The notes below the pieces were generated by a model. It did no database searches. It worked only from the letters and a program-made list of their open reading frames with translations, and was not told the DNA's origin. Positions 45,101 through 54,363 of a stretch of DNA of 64,000 bases are shown in pieces (position 1 is the stretch's first letter; every line of letters starts with the position of its first letter). Where the stretch lies: the NCBI GenBank assembly GCA_003565555.1, contig PXBH01000042.1, forward strand, positions 16,058 through 80,057, read 5' to 3'. The position numbers and the translations under genes are program-made. Origin of the DNA: Cryomorphaceae bacterium. GTDB taxonomy: Bacteria > Bacteroidota > Bacteroidia > Flavobacteriales_D > Cryomorphaceae.

Positions 45101-47859
45101 CATACCGACAGGTTTCCGAATTCATCTTCTGCGGTAAATTCTATTTCCGTGCTTCCTGCCGGGAAAGTCGATCCGCTTGCGGGACCTGCTGTCTGGGTCA
45201 CGGTGACCTCAGAGCAGGGGTCCGTGGCTGTAGGGGCGTCGAAGGTTACTACGGCATCGCAGCTGCCTTCATCGGCTGCCACGGTAATATCATCGGGGCA
45301 GTCGAATTCCGGCTCATTCGTTTCGATCAGGGTCACCGTGAAGCTGCACTCCGCGGTATTTCCGGAGGCATCCGTCGCTTCATAGGTCACGGTATATACG
45401 CCTGCCTCCACAGTCTCTCCGCTTGCGGGACCTTCGGTGAGGCTTACGTTTACGCCGGGGCAATTGTCTGTCGCGGTCGGAATGTCATACGTGATTTCAC
45501 CATCGCACACGCCTTCGGGAAGAGTGATTTCCACATCTTCGGGGCAGGTGATTTCAGGATCTTCTTCGTCGAGTACTACCACCGAGAAGGTGCAGACGGA
45601 AGCATTACCGGCTTCGTCCGTGGCGGTAAATTCGATTTCGGTTGCACCCACGGGAAAGGTTGAACCGCTCGCGGGTCCGTCGGTTTGTGCAATGCTGCCG
45701 CCCGGGCAGTTGTCTGTGAACTCCGGCGCATCAAAGGTTACCGTGGCCTCGCAGGTTCCCGGAGCTGCGACAGCCTGAACTTCTTCGGGGCAGTCGATGG
45801 CGGGCGGGGTATCATCAGAGACGATGATGTTAAACGTGCATACGGCCGTATTCCCGAATTCGTCCGTAGCAGTGAATTCGACCTCTGTACTTCCTTCCGG
45901 AAAAGTCGATCCGCTCGCGGGTCCGCCGGTTTGGGTCACCGTGACCTCCGAGCAAAGGTCGGTGGCAGTCGGTGTGTCGAAAGTGACCACGGCATCACAG
46001 CTGTCTTCATCGGTTCCGGCGTTGATGTCATCGGGACAGTCGAATTCAGGTTCGGTAGTTTCAATCAGGGTTACCGTAAAGCTGCACTCAGCGGTATTCC
46101 CTGAGGCATCCGTCGCTTCATAGGTTACGGTATATACGCCCGCCTCCGCCGTCTCACCGCTTGCGGGACCTTCGGTGAGGCTCACGCTTACCCCCGGGCA
46201 ATTGTCGGTAGCGGTCGGAATGTCGTAGGTGATTTCACCCTCGCATTCGCCGTCGGGCAGGGTGATTTCCACATCATCGGGGCAGTCGATTTCAGGATCC
46301 TCTTCGTCGAGTACGACCACCGAGAAGGTGCAGACGGAAGTATTACCGGCATCGTCCGTGGCGGTAAATTCGATCTCGGTCGCTCCTACGGGAAAAGCAG
46401 ATCCGCTTACAGGCCCATCGGTTTGTGTAATGCTGCCACCGGGGCAGTTGTCTGTAAACTCGGGTGCGGCAAAGTTTACCGTGGCTTCGCAGGTTCCGGG
46501 ATCAGCGCTGGCCTCGAGGTTTTCGGGGCATTCAATTTCGGGGGCTTCGTTGTCCTCGACGGTCACCTCAAAGGTGCACTCCGCGGTATTGCCGGCGGCA
46601 TCGGTTACGGTGTAGGTTTCTACAGTCGTTCCGATCGGGAAGGTGCCGCCCGAACCGATGCCCGACGTGAGTTCGGTTACGGCACCCGGGCAGTTGTCGG
46701 TGCCTTCGGGCGGGGTATAGCTCACCACTGCGGTGCACTCGCCCGGGTCCGTATCGGCGGTGATATTATCCGGGCAGGTGATTTCAGGGTCTTCGTCTTC
46801 GTTCACCGTCACGGTAAAGCTGCATTCGGAGGTGTTCCCCGCGGCGTCGGTCGCTGTGAAGGTTACCGTCGTTTCTCCTGCCGGAAAGACTTCTCCGGAG
46901 GCCGGTCCCGCAGTTTGTTCGAAGGTCTCGCCGGGGCAGTTGTCGGAAGTGACGGGATCGGGGAAAGTTACTACAGCATCACAATCCCCGGGGTCAGCGG
47001 TAACAGTGATATCATCCGGGCAGGTGATAACGGGCGGTGCTGCGTCCACCACGTTGACTTCAAAAGTGCAGGTAGCACTGTTTCCCGCTGCATCGGTTAC
47101 CGTGTATTCTTCCGTGGTGGTTCCTATCGGAAAGGTGGCTCCCGATCCGAGTCCTCCTGTGAGGTTGGTCTCTGTGGCAGAGCAGGGATCGCTGCCCACG
47201 GGCGCCGTGTAGTTCACCACGGCTTCGCAGTCATCGGTTACCTCTACGGTGATGTCGTCGGGGCATGTGATCACGGGGTCAGATACGTCATTGACAAAAA
47301 TGACCACCCGACAAAAGGCCACATTGCCTTCGGCGTCAATGGCCTGAAAATCAACGCTGTTTTCACCTACGGGAAAGGCTGAGCCGCTGGGGAGGCCGCC
47401 GAATTGGAACACATCGGCTACAAAGCAATTGTCAAAGGCATCGGGAATATCGAAGAATACTACTGCGGAGCAGTCGTTGGCGTCCGCATCGACAATAATG
47501 TCATCAGGGCAGTCAAAAGTGGGGTCCTCTTGGTCTTCCACAATGATAAAAAACGAGCAATCGTCTGAATCTCCCTCGTCGTTGGTTACAGTGTAGGTAA
47601 TTTGCGTAACTCCCACAGGGAATTCCGACCCGGGAGGAAGCCCCTGTGTTAATTCCGTCGTGATATTCGTACCACTTCCGGTACCTTCGGGGGCGGTGTA
47701 GTTGACAACGGCACCGCATTCTCCGAGGTCATTGGGCTGAGTGATATCTCCGGGACAGGTGACGGAAACCTGTGCATTTACTTGAATGATAAAGCCGAGG
47801 CAGAATGCGAAGGAAGTGATGAGTCGCGTGCTGAGGAGGGCTCTGTAGAAATGATCCAT
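42121..47859 (-). CDS. Giant HYR-repeat surface protein with gliding-motility-type C-terminal (T9SS) domain
   Basis: A 1912-residue secreted protein. Signal peptide 1-29 (ending QVNAQ), then 20 HYR (hyalin) repeats of about 80 residues from 31 to about 1640, each with a core like PxITCPDDI...CxAVVxYxxP...DNCP...G...FPxGxTxVTxTATDxxGNxxxCxFTVTV. Two further domains (about 1650-1820) precede the gliding motility-associated C-terminal domain ELPNTITPDNDGVNDVWNIPGIDQYPNAVVAIYNRWGNEVFSS...NLNGTVNIIR, a T9SS signal. Likely a long adhesin on the surface, exported with the PorP/SprF protein encoded next. Repeats 6-8 and 9-11 are near copies. Confidence 0.92.
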   Translation of the reverse strand: MDHFYRALLSTRLITSFAFCLGFIIQVNAQVSVTCPGDITQPNDLGECGAVVNYTAPEGTGSGTNITTELTQGLPPGSEFPVGVTQITYTVTNDEGDSDDCSFFIIVEDQEDPTFDCPDDIIVDADANDCSAVVFFDIPDAFDNCFVADVFQFGGLPSGSAFPVGENSVDFQAIDAEGNVAFCRVVIFVNDVSDPVITCPDDITVEVTDDCEAVVNYTAPVGSDPCSATETNLTGGLGSGATFPIGTTTEEYTVTDAAGNSATCTFEVNVVDAAPPVITCPDDITVTADPGDCDAVVTFPDPVTSDNCPGETFEQTAGPASGEVFPAGETTVTFTATDAAGNTSECSFTVTVNEDEDPEITCPDNITADTDPGECTAVVSYTPPEGTDNCPGAVTELTSGIGSGGTFPIGTTVETYTVTDAAGNTAECTFEVTVEDNEAPEIECPENLEASADPGTCEATVNFAAPEFTDNCPGGSITQTDGPVSGSAFPVGATEIEFTATDDAGNTSVCTFSVVVLDEEDPEIDCPDDVEITLPDGECEGEITYDIPTATDNCPGVSVSLTEGPASGETAEAGVYTVTYEATDASGNTAECSFTVTLIETTEPEFDCPDDINAGTDEDSCDAVVTFDTPTATDLCSEVTVTQTGGPASGSTFPEGSTEVEFTATDEFGNTAVCTFNIIVSDDTPPAIDCPEEVQAVAAPGTCEATVTFDAPEFTDNCPGGSIAQTDGPASGSTFPVGATEIEFTATDEAGNASVCTFSVVVLDEEDPEITCPEDVEITLPEGVCDGEITYDIPTATDNCPGVNVSLTEGPASGETVEAGVYTVTYEATDASGNTAECSFTVTLIETNEPEFDCPDDITVAADEGSCDAVVTFDAPTATDPCSEVTVTQTAGPASGSTFPAGSTEIEFTAEDEFGNLSVCTFNVIVTTDAPPVITCPENITTANDPGDCGATVSYPAPDTDGCGDITTEVIEGPASGDFFPVGTTTVTLLATDESGNTAECSFTVTVTDEEAPELTCPSDINITLDGTCEAEVNFPPASAVDNCEVVSTEQTEGIAPGELFPVGVTTVTYEATDAAGNIGTCSFTVTITESTPPEITCPDDIVTDNDPGECGAVVNYPVPEGSDNCPGAVTELTEGPESGDFFPVGTTTVTYTVTDLSGNTADCSFSVTVNDTEPPVFECPESPVTADTDPGECGTFLTYDLPDVADNCDGSLTAVLVSGPNSGDFVPVGAVELIFEATDAAGNSATCTIEVTVEDNEAPEITCTDDILIDAASGDCDATVTYDDPTATDNCGIADIELTAGLASGSAFPAGETTVTFTATDVNGNTAECSFTVTVTEDVPPVITCPDDIAVNNDPGACSAIVNYDLPEAEDACGDVSLALIEGPASGAEFPLGATEVTFEATDLSGNTVQCTFTVTVNDAEPPEFLACPDDLNLANDTGECGAVYSFDLPEASDNCTETVTVTQTAGPDSGSLLLLGETVFTFTAEDEFGNTSECTYTVTVTDEEAPVFTACPDDLVIAVGEDGCEAEIIYDTPLAEDNCSAEVTLTEGPESGSGAGPGTYAVVFEATDPSGNTAACSFTVNVIDTIPPVFDCPDTLQSCEMIVNFDFPEASDNCEVVEVVQTGGPESGTSFPLGFSEVSFEAVDASGNTAECTFVIERLVTAPRADAGNDRNICDATSFFLNGNDPGDALGTWILESGFGIIADENDPNTEIEGLEVGQNVFVWFIDPLNGCDFETDTVTITVEEGVTVNAGEDELIFAGGSVQLFATGLPPGGNFLWEPEEGLSCTACADPTASPEETTQYLVTYTSPLGCSVSDSLIVRVFRELPNTITPDNDGVNDVWNIPGIDQYPNAVVAIYNRWGNEVFSSTGYNEPWDGRRNGEDLPAGSYYYIIDYNTEGKENLNGTVNIIR
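45070..46542 (-). repeat. Tandem duplication of a three-HYR block (period 738 bp)
   Basis: Residues about 440-684 (HYR repeats 6-8; 45808-46542) and about 685-930 (repeats 9-11; 45070-45807) match repeat by repeat in order: EFTDNCPGGSI, then PTATDNCPGV with EAGVYTVTYEATDASGNTAEC, then SEVTVTQT with GSTEVEFTATDEFGN or GSTEIEFTAEDEFGN. The offset is 246 residues. DNA similarity stays high, for example around 45541 and 46279. Confidence 0.85.
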
Positions 47860-47887
47860 AAGCGTTCAGGGTTATTTTCCTGCGAAC

Positions 47888-47895
47888 CAAATATA
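47888..47895 (-). promoter_or_regulatory. -7 box TATATTTG for the T9SS surface operon
   Basis: Exact TAnnTTTG on the minus strand, 28 bases before the HYR gene ATG at 47859. No clear -33 TTG. Confidence 0.5.
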
Positions 47896-48050
47896 GGCCA
47901 ATAGGCTTCCCGTGCATGATAACCTTTTGTGAAACTTTTCCATATTGGGTTATGGACAGCGCAAAACGCGCTCCGCTGAGCCGGTATAAAACTCAAAGTC
48001 AGTGTACAGAAAACCGCTTCAACTTGTATGGCGAAAATCAAACGGACCGT

Positions 48051-48950
48051 TTAAGTCCGGTCTTCCTTCTCATCCTGTTCGGGAAATTTTTTGCCGCAGC
48101 GGTGGCAGTGAACGGCATCCTCAACGTGCGTATCTTCATTGCACTCGGGGCAGGGCTTCACGACATTCTCCCGTTTCCGGCTTCTTTTCTCAGCTTGTAA
48201 ACTGAACATCTCTGCCCCTACGATACCCGTGGGAATGGCAATGATGCTGTAGCCCAAAAGCATTAAAAAAGATGCCAAAAACCTTCCTGTGAAGGTATGC
48301 GGGTATATATCGCCGAAGCCCACGGTAGTGAGGGTGACCACGGACCAATAAATTCCGTGCGGTATGCTGTCATATCCGTGCGCCGGGCCCTCGATTAAAT
48401 ACATGGCACTGCCTACAATGATCACAAGAATCAAAACGCCCAAGAAAAAGACCAAGATGCGTTTTCTGCTTTTTCTCAACGACTTTAAAATCAGGGCTCC
48501 CTCGTCTACGTACTTCGACATGCTCAAGACCCGAAAGACGCGTAAGAGGCGAATCACCCGCAGTATGGCGATGGTCTGCCCTCCCGCAACCACCAGGCTC
48601 AGATAGGTCGGAATGGCAGCCAGGAAGTCGATAATTCCGAAAAAGCTGAAAATATACCGTCGGGAATGTTTAACAACCCACACGCGAGCGAAGTACTCCA
48701 GGGTAAAGGCGATGGTAAATGCCCATTCGGCGGCTTGAAGTGCGGTGCCGTATTTCCGGGCGATCGCGGGTACACTTTCCAGCATGACTGTCAGTACACT
48801 CAGGCCGATCATAATGAGCAGCACCACATCAAATGCTCGGCCTGCTTTGGTATGCGTGCCGAATATGATGATGAACAAACGTTGCTTAAAGGACCTGTCT
48901 TTATATTGATCAGCCTCACCTGCGTATGTTTCTCTTGTGTACTTCGCCAT
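48051..48950 (-). CDS. Voltage-gated-type potassium channel with C-terminal zinc ribbon
   Basis: A 299-residue inner-membrane channel. Six membrane helices: S1 at about 38-58, S2 74-93, S3 102-122, an Arg-rich S4 at 127-142 (AILRVIRLLRVFRVLSM), S5 165-187 and S6 224-248, with the pore and selectivity filter TLTTVGFGDIYP (208-217). Residues 265-290 form a four-cysteine zinc ribbon, CPECNEDTHVEDAVHCHRCGKKF (C267, C270, C282, C285), followed by an acidic end. The channel part is a standard Kv/Kch-like tetramer subunit; the cytoplasmic ribbon may control assembly or gating, which is inference. Probably a single-gene transcript. Confidence 0.92.
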   Translation of the reverse strand: MAKYTRETYAGEADQYKDRSFKQRLFIIIFGTHTKAGRAFDVVLLIMIGLSVLTVMLESVPAIARKYGTALQAAEWAFTIAFTLEYFARVWVVKHSRRYIFSFFGIIDFLAAIPTYLSLVVAGGQTIAILRVIRLLRVFRVLSMSKYVDEGALILKSLRKSRKRILVFFLGVLILVIIVGSAMYLIEGPAHGYDSIPHGIYWSVVTLTTVGFGDIYPHTFTGRFLASFLMLLGYSIIAIPTGIVGAEMFSLQAEKRSRKRENVVKPCPECNEDTHVEDAVHCHRCGKKFPEQDEKEDRT

Positions 48951-49013
48951 ACTTTGACTTTCCGATTCGGGGCTGAAAGTATGAAGTTTTTGCCGAGGAG
49001 AAGAGCTGCGGTA

Positions 49014-50087
49014 TTATGCCGCGGCAGATACCTTCGGGCCCGCTGCCTCTGTTTCTCCCGGAATGCGCGGATTCATCACTGCAAACCACAGGGGGGGCAA
49101 TGCGCTCAAAAGCATCATACCGGGGTACCCCGTCGGCATTTGCGGACTTTCGGGATGGTGGTCGAGGAGTTGGTACTTTTTTGCGGGTTGGTAGTGGTGG
49201 TCGCTGTGGCGTGAAAGTTCGAACAGCATCAGGCGTCCCACCACATGGTCCGAGTTCCAGGAATGAACGGGCTTCACCCGCTCGTAGCGGTTTTCGGATT
49301 CCTTTTTTCGCGACAGGCCGTAGTGCTCGATGTAATTCACCGTTTCCAGGAGTAAAAATCCTCCTATGGCCGCAAGGGTGTATGCCAGCCCGATTTTGGC
49401 CCCGAAAACGGCGAAAATCAGGATCCACCAAGCGGCCTGTGCGAAGGAGAAGATCAACATATCGTTCGAAAGGCTCCAAAACGGTCGCCGGGCCCGCTTG
49501 AGCATATTTTTTTGAATGCGCCACGCGGAGCGGTAACTCGAGGTCACAGACCTGAGCCAGAAAGCATAAAGGCTTTCATTTTTGCGCGAAGTAGCCGGAT
49601 CATCGTGGGTGCCCACATTTTTGTGGTGTCCGAAATTGTGCTCGGTGAAGAAATGCATATATCCGGAAGGCAGCAGCAGAAGCTTGCCCATGGTTTGTTC
49701 GGCTTTAGAAGGCCGGTGCCCCAGCTCGTGTGCTACGTTGATGCCGAGGCCTCCGAGCACCACGGCCAAGGAGGCGGTGAGGCCTGCAATTTCGATCGTG
49801 CTGTAGCTGAAGTCTCGCAGGGCCGTCATATAAAGAACCGCGCATGCATAGACCACAGGCAGCACCGCCCAAAGCATCACATCGTATATGCGGTCTCGGC
49901 GGCGCATCTCGATTTCTGCCGCACCCGCATTTTCGGGGTCGGGAGCAAAGAGCAATTCCGCAAGCGGTACAATGCCGAATGCAAAAATCACTGCTGACCA
50001 AGTCAGGATACCGCCCGCATACACGCCGATCACAAAGAATGCGGGGACGGAAAAGACCAAAAGGTATTTGAGCGCTTTTATATTCAA
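49014..50087 (-). CDS. AlkB-type membrane hydroxylase (alkane 1-monooxygenase family)
   Basis: A 357-residue integral-membrane di-iron enzyme. All histidine boxes are present: HELGHR (120-124), EHNFGHHKNVGTHDDPATS (149-167), the AlkB-specific NYIEHYGL (251-258) and RHSDHHYQPAKKYQLL (293-308). Four to six helices frame them. Family members hydroxylate terminal carbons of alkanes or fatty compounds with electrons from rubredoxin, which is not encoded nearby. Length is a little under E. coli/Pseudomonas AlkB (about 400). The substrate is uncertain in marine Bacteroidota. An exact TATTTTTG box precedes the start. Confidence 0.9.
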   Translation of the reverse strand: MNIKALKYLLVFSVPAFFVIGVYAGGILTWSAVIFAFGIVPLAELLFAPDPENAGAAEIEMRRRDRIYDVMLWAVLPVVYACAVLYMTALRDFSYSTIEIAGLTASLAVVLGGLGINVAHELGHRPSKAEQTMGKLLLLPSGYMHFFTEHNFGHHKNVGTHDDPATSRKNESLYAFWLRSVTSSYRSAWRIQKNMLKRARRPFWSLSNDMLIFSFAQAAWWILIFAVFGAKIGLAYTLAAIGGFLLLETVNYIEHYGLSRKKESENRYERVKPVHSWNSDHVVGRLMLFELSRHSDHHYQPAKKYQLLDHHPESPQMPTGYPGMMLLSALPPLWFAVMNPRIPGETEAAGPKVSAAA

Positions 50088-50114
50088 GGTATACTGCTGT
50101 TATCGGCAGGTTAT

Positions 50115-50122
50115 CAAAAATA
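50115..50122 (-). promoter_or_regulatory. -7 box TATTTTTG for the AlkB-like gene
   Basis: Exact TAnnTTTG on the minus strand, 27 bases upstream of the ATG at 50087. No TTG at the expected -33 position. Confidence 0.45.
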
Positions 50123-50160
50123 CAAAATTTGCGGAATAGATCGGCCGCATTGCGCCTCGG

Positions 50161-52734
50161 TCATGCTGAGTTTCGGCTGGCGTTGATGTTTCCGTAAAGG
50201 GACCTGACCACGAGTTTCCTGAGTACGTCTGTTTCCGGGGAGTTTCCCTTTCCGGCCGATTCGAGTTTTTTGATTCTGATCAGCGCGTACTGCTGAATGG
50301 TCAATAGCGGAAGTACGATTTCCTCCCTGAGTGCAATGCTCTGTTTGACGGAGGGATTGGTTTCGAGCATTTCCTTTTGTCCGGAGATCTCGAGCAAATA
50401 CCGCTTGGCCCGCTCAGACTCATCATAAATCAGGGTCCAAAACTCGCCGAATTCGGGGTCGTCTTGCATGTATCTCGTGAGCGGGAAGAAACTCTTGGCC
50501 AATGACTGCATGGAGTTTTCCAGCAAGGTTCTGAAAAAGAGGGAGTCTTTGAACAGCTTTTTCAGCTCGTCGAGCTGGCCTTCACGATCAAATTCGGCAA
50601 AGGCTGTTCCCAAGCCGTAAAAACCCGGCACGTTTTGCTTCAATTGGCTCCACGCTCCCACGAAAGGAATGGCGCGGAGGTCTTCAAATTTGAGGGCATC
50701 GCTTTTACCGCGCTTGGAGGGGCGGCTGCCGATGTTGGTTTCGCCGTAATACTGAAGGGTACTCATTTTTTCCAAAAACGGAATGAACTTCTCATGGGCT
50801 TTAAAAGCCTTGTAAGTTTGGTAGCTCGCAGCAGAGAGTTCTTCAAATATTTCCCGGTCCTTTTCGGTAAGGACTTTGTCCGGATTGTCGAGGACTTGAT
50901 TTTCGAGACCGGCCGTAAGCAGCTGTTCCATATTGTGGCGGGATGAGGCGTGGGTTCCGAAATTTGAACTGATGGTTTGCCCTTGTATGGTCAGTTGAAT
51001 CTGCCCGCTTTCAATGGTGGGGCCGAGGGATGCGTAAAATTTATGGGTGTTGCCTCCGCCGCGCGCCGGCGGGCCTCCGCGGCCGTCAAAGAAAATGACG
51101 CGCAGCCCCTGTTTTCGCGATACTTCGGTAATTTCTTCTTTCGCCCTGAATATGCCCCAGTTGGCAGTGATGTAGCCACCGTCCTTGGTGCCGTCGCTGA
51201 AGCCGAGCATGACTACTTGCTTGTTGTACCGCCGCTTGATGTGGGACAGGTACAGGGGCTGACGGTAAAGCTTATTCATGACACCTCCGGCACGCTTGAG
51301 ATCGTCCACCGTTTCGAAAAGGGGAATGACATCGAGGTACATATTTTGACCGGACCCCAAGCCCGCAAGGCGCCCCATGGCATAGACGCGGGCCACGTCA
51401 AATTCATCGCGGCAGTTACTGATGATGTAGCGGTAGCAACCCTTTACACCGTTGCGCTTTTGAATTTCGATCATGGCCTGAAAACTGGCAAATGTATCGT
51501 TGAGCACGGGATCCTCCAGTTTCGGAATTTCAGCGAGCGGCTCCAGAGAAAAGAGGGCTTCCGGATCGGTTTCCAGCTTTTGCCTGTCGATGTCTTCCGG
51601 CAAATGGGGCAGCAGGGCCTCAAAGGTTTTTTTGATCACACGGCTGTCTTGTCGGATGTCAATGGTGCTGAAGTGAAAGCCGAAAATTTTTGCCTTCACA
51701 CGCAGGTTGTCCACTTGCTCCGAAAAAAGCCCGTTGTGCTCGGTCATTATTTTTTCGTGCAGTTCGTCCAGTTTTTCCCTGAACTCCGTCAGCCCGATGC
51801 CCGGATTGTGGGTATTCTTGTGGCCGGCATTGTACATCTTGATTTCGAGTTCGGTAATCAAATCTTCCAGCCCGCGGAAGGTGATCCTGCGCTTGAGCTT
51901 CCTGATATCGCGGTGGTATGATTTAAATACTGACGTGCGCAGCCTGTCGGCCACCTTAAGGGTGGTTTCTGTGGTCACATAGGGATTTCCGTCCCTGTCT
52001 CCTCCCGGCCAAAACCCGAGTTGTATCAGGCTGTTGTATTTCATGATTTCCTCAGCCTCGGGGCCGATCAGCCGCACGGCGTCCCGGTATATGGCCGGGA
52101 TACTTTCGTAAAAAATATTCTCGAGGTACCAGGTGAGGCTTACCGCTTCGTCGTAGGGCGTGGGCTTTTTCTTTTTAAAGAATGGTGTTTTTCCCAACTG
52201 TGACAGCAGGAGTTTGACCTCACCGATGTTGTTGCTTTTAACAGCTTCCGCCAAATCGGTGATGATTCCCAGCACTGCGCCCGGATAAAACTGTGTAGGA
52301 TGCGCCGTAAGTACAATACGCACCCTGAACTTTTCCAGGGCGCGGTAGAGCTTGTCAAGTGCGTTGCGGTTTTCTGCAGTTTGGTAAAAGGCCTGAAATG
52401 ATCCGCTTCCGCGCAGGTCATGTACTTTTTTGTAGGCCGCATCCTCTAAGGCGTCGACCAGAGTGATCTGCCTTTCAATGAACTGCACAAAACGGAAGAG
52501 CTGATCCGTTTGTTCTTTTTCCTCGTTGTATCCCGGTACTTTGTCGAAAAAGGAGGATATAATGGCATCGGGTGCCATTTTTCGGTCCAGACCCTCGCGG
52601 CAGGCAGTGGTGAGCAGCGGCAGCAAAATTCCCGTGCGGTGCACTCCCGATATTCCGAGGGTCAGAAAAAGTGAATTATATACCTGATATTTAAGCAATA
52701 CAAGCTCAGAAAAAATTTCCTTGTTTTCGTTCAT
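50161..52734 (-). CDS. ppc: Phosphoenolpyruvate carboxylase
   Basis: An 857-residue cytoplasmic enzyme that carboxylates phosphoenolpyruvate to oxaloacetate, refilling the citric acid cycle. Signatures: VLTAHPTQFYPGAVL (catalytic His), GFWPGGDRDGNPYVT, VMLGFSDGTKDGGYITANWGI, VIFFDGRGGPPARGGGNTHKF and GQTISSNFG near 600. The ATG at 52734 (MNENKEIF) is chosen because a near-consensus box TACCTTCA lies just upstream and the extra 19 residues up to 52791 look non-native. It diverges from the SF2 helicase gene. Confidence 0.94.
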   Translation of the reverse strand: MNENKEIFSELVLLKYQVYNSLFLTLGISGVHRTGILLPLLTTACREGLDRKMAPDAIISSFFDKVPGYNEEKEQTDQLFRFVQFIERQITLVDALEDAAYKKVHDLRGSGSFQAFYQTAENRNALDKLYRALEKFRVRIVLTAHPTQFYPGAVLGIITDLAEAVKSNNIGEVKLLLSQLGKTPFFKKKKPTPYDEAVSLTWYLENIFYESIPAIYRDAVRLIGPEAEEIMKYNSLIQLGFWPGGDRDGNPYVTTETTLKVADRLRTSVFKSYHRDIRKLKRRITFRGLEDLITELEIKMYNAGHKNTHNPGIGLTEFREKLDELHEKIMTEHNGLFSEQVDNLRVKAKIFGFHFSTIDIRQDSRVIKKTFEALLPHLPEDIDRQKLETDPEALFSLEPLAEIPKLEDPVLNDTFASFQAMIEIQKRNGVKGCYRYIISNCRDEFDVARVYAMGRLAGLGSGQNMYLDVIPLFETVDDLKRAGGVMNKLYRQPLYLSHIKRRYNKQVVMLGFSDGTKDGGYITANWGIFRAKEEITEVSRKQGLRVIFFDGRGGPPARGGGNTHKFYASLGPTIESGQIQLTIQGQTISSNFGTHASSRHNMEQLLTAGLENQVLDNPDKVLTEKDREIFEELSAASYQTYKAFKAHEKFIPFLEKMSTLQYYGETNIGSRPSKRGKSDALKFEDLRAIPFVGAWSQLKQNVPGFYGLGTAFAEFDREGQLDELKKLFKDSLFFRTLLENSMQSLAKSFFPLTRYMQDDPEFGEFWTLIYDESERAKRYLLEISGQKEMLETNPSVKQSIALREEIVLPLLTIQQYALIRIKKLESAGKGNSPETDVLRKLVVRSLYGNINASRNSA

Positions 52735-52822
52735 CGCGTCTCTGTTTTCGTCGGTTGAAGGTACAAAATCAGTCTTCTGACACAAGGGCATTAAATCATT
52801 TTTTGCCCCCCGAGAATTGCGC

Positions 52823-52830
52823 TAACTTTG
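52823..52830 (+). promoter_or_regulatory. Promoter TTTTG-N17-TAACTTTG for the SF2 helicase gene
   Basis: Exact -7 box with TTTTG (52801-52805) 17 bases upstream, within the accepted spacing. The ATG at 52841 starts ten bases after the box. One of the clearest promoters in the window. Confidence 0.65.
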
Positions 52831-52840
52831 CACGGCTTTT

Positions 52841-54361
52841 ATGGAAGAGAAACAGGCGTCGTTTACCACATCGGGATTCAAAGAGTTATACCCCTATCAA
52901 GAGGAGGCTATAGAGCAAATATTCAGTGAGCTGGATAAGTCTCCGAAGAAGGCTGACATCCTTTTTCAGCTTCCTACGGGAGGCGGAAAAACGGTGATTT
53001 TTTCTGAGATTTCTCGAAAATTTATCGAATTGCGCGGCAAAAAGGTCGTGATACTCACCCACAGGGTGGAGCTTCTCGTGCAAACTACCAAGGCATTAAA
53101 AGCTGCCGGGGTCAAGAGCAAAATCATTGACCGCGACGTAAAGGAGCTTCACGACCGCGACGAATACGACTGCTTCGTGGCTATGGTTGAGACCCTCAAT
53201 AACCGGCTGAATGAGAATGAAAACTACCTGGCCGATATAGGATTGGTCATTGTGGACGAAGCGCACTACAATTCGTTCAGGAAGCTTTTCAAATTTTTTG
53301 AAAAAGCCAATATGCTGGGCGTCACGGCTACACCGCTGAGCTCTAACAGAAACCTACCGCTCAACGAGAATTACGGACACCTGATCGTAGGCCACAGCAT
53401 AGCAGACCTGATCAAGGACGGCTACCTCAGCAATGCGGTCACCTACACCTATAATGTCAACTTACGCTCGCTGAAAGTAGGCCCGGACGGTGACTACACG
53501 GTGGGCTCGCTCGACAGGCTTTACAGCCTTTACACGATGCAAGACCGACTGCTCTCGGCATATCAGGAGCGCGCCCAAGGGAAGAAGACGCTGGTGTTTA
53601 ACAGCGGGATAGCCACCTCTGTGCGCGTGTATGAACTTTTTAAAAATGCGGGATACAAGGTAAAGCACCTCGACAGCACCTTTTCTGCCGGTGACCGACG
53701 TGAGACCTTAGAGTGGTTTCGCAATACACCTGATGCCATACTCACCTCTGTGGGTATACTTACCACAGGATTTGACGAGCCCTCGGTGGAAGCCATTATC
53801 ATTAACCGCGCTACGCGTTCGCTTACGCTTTACCACCAGATGATCGGCAGAGGCTCGCGTATCACCGAAACCAAAAGCAAATTTGTCATTATCGACCTCG
53901 GCAATAATGTGCAGCGACTCGGACTGTGGCAGGACTACATCAATTGGGCCGACATATTTAAGTATCCCGAAAAGTACTTCGAGCAGATCCACGAGCGAGA
54001 CTCCGGCCTGATGGCCGATTATAATTATGAAAGGCCGCCCTCTCTCATCGAAAAGTTTTCTGCCAATACCGAGGAAGATGACTTTGATATGAAGGAGACC
54101 ATTCGCCATCTTCAGTCCCGAGGACAGAAGCCTAAGAAGGCCATCGACATCTCCATAGAAAACCACACGACGCAGATTGCCAAGAATGCTGAAGATTATT
54201 ATGACGGCCTCGAACTCGTCGAATTGCTCGAAGAAGAGATAGAGTACCGCTGCCGCGTGTATTGCAACAGCCTTCACAGTGCTACGGAAAGCTACTGTCA
54301 GTGGCTCATCGACACCTACACGCGCAAGCTGAAAAGCAGAATTCGCCAAGAAATGATGTAG
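52841..54361 (+). CDS. DEAD/DEAH-type superfamily 2 helicase
   Basis: A 506-residue SF2 helicase of the XPB/SSL2-like class. Motifs in order: [15 protein letters not shown], Walker [52 protein letters not shown] (DEAH), [70 protein letters not shown]. The last 130 residues are helical and may be a specific accessory domain. Such proteins act on duplex DNA or RNA in repair or defence; no defence partner is encoded beside it. The uracil-DNA glycosylase gene follows after two bases, suggesting a repair link. Confidence 0.88.
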   Translation: MEEKQASFTTSGFKELYPYQEEAIEQIFSELDKSPKKADILFQLPTGGGKTVIFSEISRKFIELRGKKVVILTHRVELLVQTTKALKAAGVKSKIIDRDVKELHDRDEYDCFVAMVETLNNRLNENENYLADIGLVIVDEAHYNSFRKLFKFFEKANMLGVTATPLSSNRNLPLNENYGHLIVGHSIADLIKDGYLSNAVTYTYNVNLRSLKVGPDGDYTVGSLDRLYSLYTMQDRLLSAYQERAQGKKTLVFNSGIATSVRVYELFKNAGYKVKHLDSTFSAGDRRETLEWFRNTPDAILTSVGILTTGFDEPSVEAIIINRATRSLTLYHQMIGRGSRITETKSKFVIIDLGNNVQRLGLWQDYINWADIFKYPEKYFEQIHERDSGLMADYNYERPPSLIEKFSANTEEDDFDMKETIRHLQSRGQKPKKAIDISIENHTTQIAKNAEDYYDGLELVELLEEEIEYRCRVYCNSLHSATESYCQWLIDTYTRKLKSRIRQEMM

Positions 54362-54363
54362 CC

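Noticed and set aside
42440..47382. Many plus-strand frames opposite the HYR gene, some looking alike
   Set aside because: Their similarity to each other simply reflects the HYR repeats on the other strand.
42900..47800. Regularly spaced similar DNA that could suggest a repeat array such as CRISPR
   Set aside because: Period about 240-250 bp, degenerate, in one reading frame coding for HYR domains; no short identical repeats with unique spacers.
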